A DNA stretch of 7,606 nucleotides from Armatimonadota bacterium (GTDB taxonomy: Bacteria > Armatimonadota > UBA5829), in the NCBI GenBank assembly GCA_023398345.1, contig JAEWSK010000044.1, positions 1-7,606 of the forward strand, given 5' to 3'. The position numbers and the translations under genes were made by a program. The notes below the pieces were generated by a model. That model made no database searches, was not told the DNA's origin, and saw only the letters and a program-made list of their open reading frames with translations. Shown piece after piece: positions 6,610 through 7,606 of this stretch (the stretch's first letter is position 1; every line of letters starts with the position of its first letter).

Positions 6610-7247
6610 TTACGCTCAAAGTTGATCCGAATGACCCCGACATGAAGTCAATTCGCGCCGCTGCGGAGGCGATTCGCAATGGAGAGCTTGTTGTTTTTCC
6701 GACAGAGACCGTATACGGCCTTGCAGCAGACGCGTTTAACGAGCAGGCCATAAAGGCTGTATATAGCGCAAAGGGTAGGCGAGACAATCAGCCGCTGCCG
6801 GTGCAGGTCGGAAGTATTCAAGACGTTTCCAAAGTTGCGCAGTTTATTTCGCCGGACGCAAAAAGGCTGGCCGAGATATACTGGCCGGGGCCATTAACGC
6901 TCATTTTGACAAAGAGTGCCGCGCTGCCGTCGTTGGTTACGAGCGGCGGAAAGACAGTCGGCGTGCGCATTTCCGATCACCCAATTGCGCTTGCGTTGGT
7001 CAAGGCGGTCGGCTCGCCGATTGTTGCAACCAGCGCAAATGTAAGCGGTGCATCTTCGCCAAAAACTGCGGCGGAGGCGATTAGCGATGTGGGAGAGAAT
7101 GTATCTGTAGTGCTTGACGGTGGGTCGAGCAGATACGGCGTGGCGTCTACCGTGGTCGATATGACCGTTATGCCGCCCAAAATACTTCGGCGCGGGTCAC
7201 TTTCAGTCGATGATATAAGAAAGGTGCTTGGAGAAGTTGAGGAATAG
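6606..7247 (+). CDS. tsaC: L-threonylcarbamoyladenylate synthase, short TsaC/YrdC form
   Basis: Makes threonylcarbamoyl-AMP from threonine, bicarbonate and ATP, the first step of the t6A37 modification of tRNAs that read ANN codons; TsaD and partners then transfer the group. The 213 residues are a single YrdC domain, without the extra C-terminal domain of the long Sua5 type. Landmarks: [15 protein letters not shown] (29-43), [13 protein letters not shown] (56-68, containing the KxR of the nucleotide site), WPGPLTLIL (93-101), VGVRISDHP (118-126), [10 protein letters not shown] (139-148) and STVVD (181-185) before a terminal ILRRG. The start at ATG 6606 rather than 6600 is chosen from ribosome-site spacing; it overlaps the prmC stop as ATGA. 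The 3' end overlaps the next gene if that one starts at TTG 7237. TAG stop. Confidence 0.93.
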   Translation: MITLKVDPNDPDMKSIRAAAEAIRNGELVVFPTETVYGLAADAFNEQAIKAVYSAKGRRDNQPLPVQVGSIQDVSKVAQFISPDAKRLAEIYWPGPLTLILTKSAALPSLVTSGGKTVGVRISDHPIALALVKAVGSPIVATSANVSGASSPKTAAEAISDVGENVSVVLDGGSSRYGVASTVVDMTVMPPKILRRGSLSVDDIRKVLGEVEE

Positions 7248-7606
7248 TTCTACAAAGGTAATGGCGCGGGCAGAGTTGGCTGAGATCGTTTTGCAGGCGC
7301 AGTCTGCAGGTAAAGTCGTTGTTTTTACTAATGGCTGCTTTGACATATTGCACGTCGGGCATGTTCGCTATCTTCAGCAAGCGCGCTCGCTGGGCGATTT
7401 GCTTGTAGTAGGAATGAATACAGATGAATCCGTTCGCAGGCTAAAGGGTCCCGAACGGCCAATAAATTCTGAAAATGACCGTGCCGAGGTGCTCGCCGCT
7501 CTCGAATGCGTGGACTTTGTGACTCTTTTTGGCGAACAGCTTCCAACGGATCTGATTTGCGCGTTAAAGCCCGACATCGACGTCAAAGGCGGCGACTATC
7601 TTCCGG
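7237..7606 (+). CDS. rfaE2: D-glycero-beta-D-manno-heptose 1-phosphate adenylyltransferase, RfaE2 type (3' truncated)
   Basis: Predicted to couple heptose 1-phosphate and ATP to ADP-heptose, the precursor of LPS inner-core or S-layer heptose, in the cytoplasm. The visible 123 residues contain [16 protein letters not shown] (27-42), with the HxGH nucleotidyltransferase motif at 39-42, then [40 protein letters not shown] and [11 protein letters not shown]. This order matches the stand-alone RfaE2 domain, also found as the C-terminal half of HldE; about 35-40 residues, including the last ATP-binding motif, lie beyond the window. The start is uncertain. TTG 7237 overlaps tsaC by 11 nt and keeps [10 protein letters not shown], which resembles the family N-terminus; GGAG lies only 3 nt before it. 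ATG 7261 would also be possible but has AAAGG only 2 nt away, and TTG 7228 is a third option. Glycerol-3-phosphate cytidylyltransferase-like enzymes share HxGH, but the KGP-RPIN and VKGGDY segments favour RfaE2. Confidence 0.88.
   Translation, partial: MRNSSTKVMARAELAEIVLQAQSAGKVVVFTNGCFDILHVGHVRYLQQARSLGDLLVVGMNTDESVRRLKGPERPINSENDRAEVLAALECVDFVTLFGEQLPTDLICALKPDIDVKGGDYLP

Noticed and set aside
1..7606. CRISPR arrays, tRNA or rRNA genes, insertion sequences, toxin-antitoxin or phage-like genes
   Set aside because: Reading both strands I saw no regular repeat-spacer pattern, tRNA-like cloverleaf, transposase motif or terminal inverted repeats; nearly all of the window is explained by conserved single-copy genes.

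Overview
The window looks like chromosomal DNA of a bacterium with mid-range base composition. The gene set suggests a diderm: the right end carries an RfaE2-type heptose-1-phosphate adenylyltransferase, normally used for LPS or S-layer heptose. The order rpmE, DUF1385/YqhQ, prfA, prmC, tsaC is familiar from Firmicutes and some deep-branching phyla. Together with a DUF2993 protein, a secreted GH36-type glycosidase and frequent TTG starts, this would fit Armatimonadota or a similar phylum. That placement is an inference from gene content and recall, not from a search.

Layout. Positions 3-125 hold the acidic C-terminal end of an unidentified protein. It is followed 21 nt later by a secreted alpha-galactosidase-like enzyme of glycoside hydrolase family 36 (147-2207), which ends at a long interrupted hairpin (2238-2290). 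On the minus strand, 2316-3020 encodes an exported DUF2993 (LmeA-like) protein. Between this gene and rpmE lies a divergent control region of about 270 bp: an extended -10 promoter faces rpmE, and a weaker TTGACA-containing promoter candidate faces the DUF2993 gene.

From 3294 rightward every gene is on the plus strand: rpmE (zinc-type ribosomal protein L31) with its own strong terminator, then DUF1385 membrane protein, prfA (release factor 1), prmC (the methyltransferase that modifies the GGQ glutamine of release factors), tsaC (threonylcarbamoyl-AMP synthase for tRNA t6A) and the start of rfaE2. prfA-prmC-tsaC-rfaE2 are abutting or overlapping, so they are probably translated from one transcript. 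The biological theme of this half is translation: a ribosomal protein, stop-codon recognition, maturation of the release factor, and modification of ANN-decoding tRNAs. DUF1385 and rfaE2 are the two members without an obvious translation role.

I found no convincing new system, mobile element, CRISPR array, tRNA or rRNA. The points most worth checking are the divergent active-site wording of the GH36 enzyme, the function of DUF1385 in this linkage, the lack of a ribosome binding site before prfA, and start-codon corrections for the DUF2993 gene, tsaC and rfaE2.
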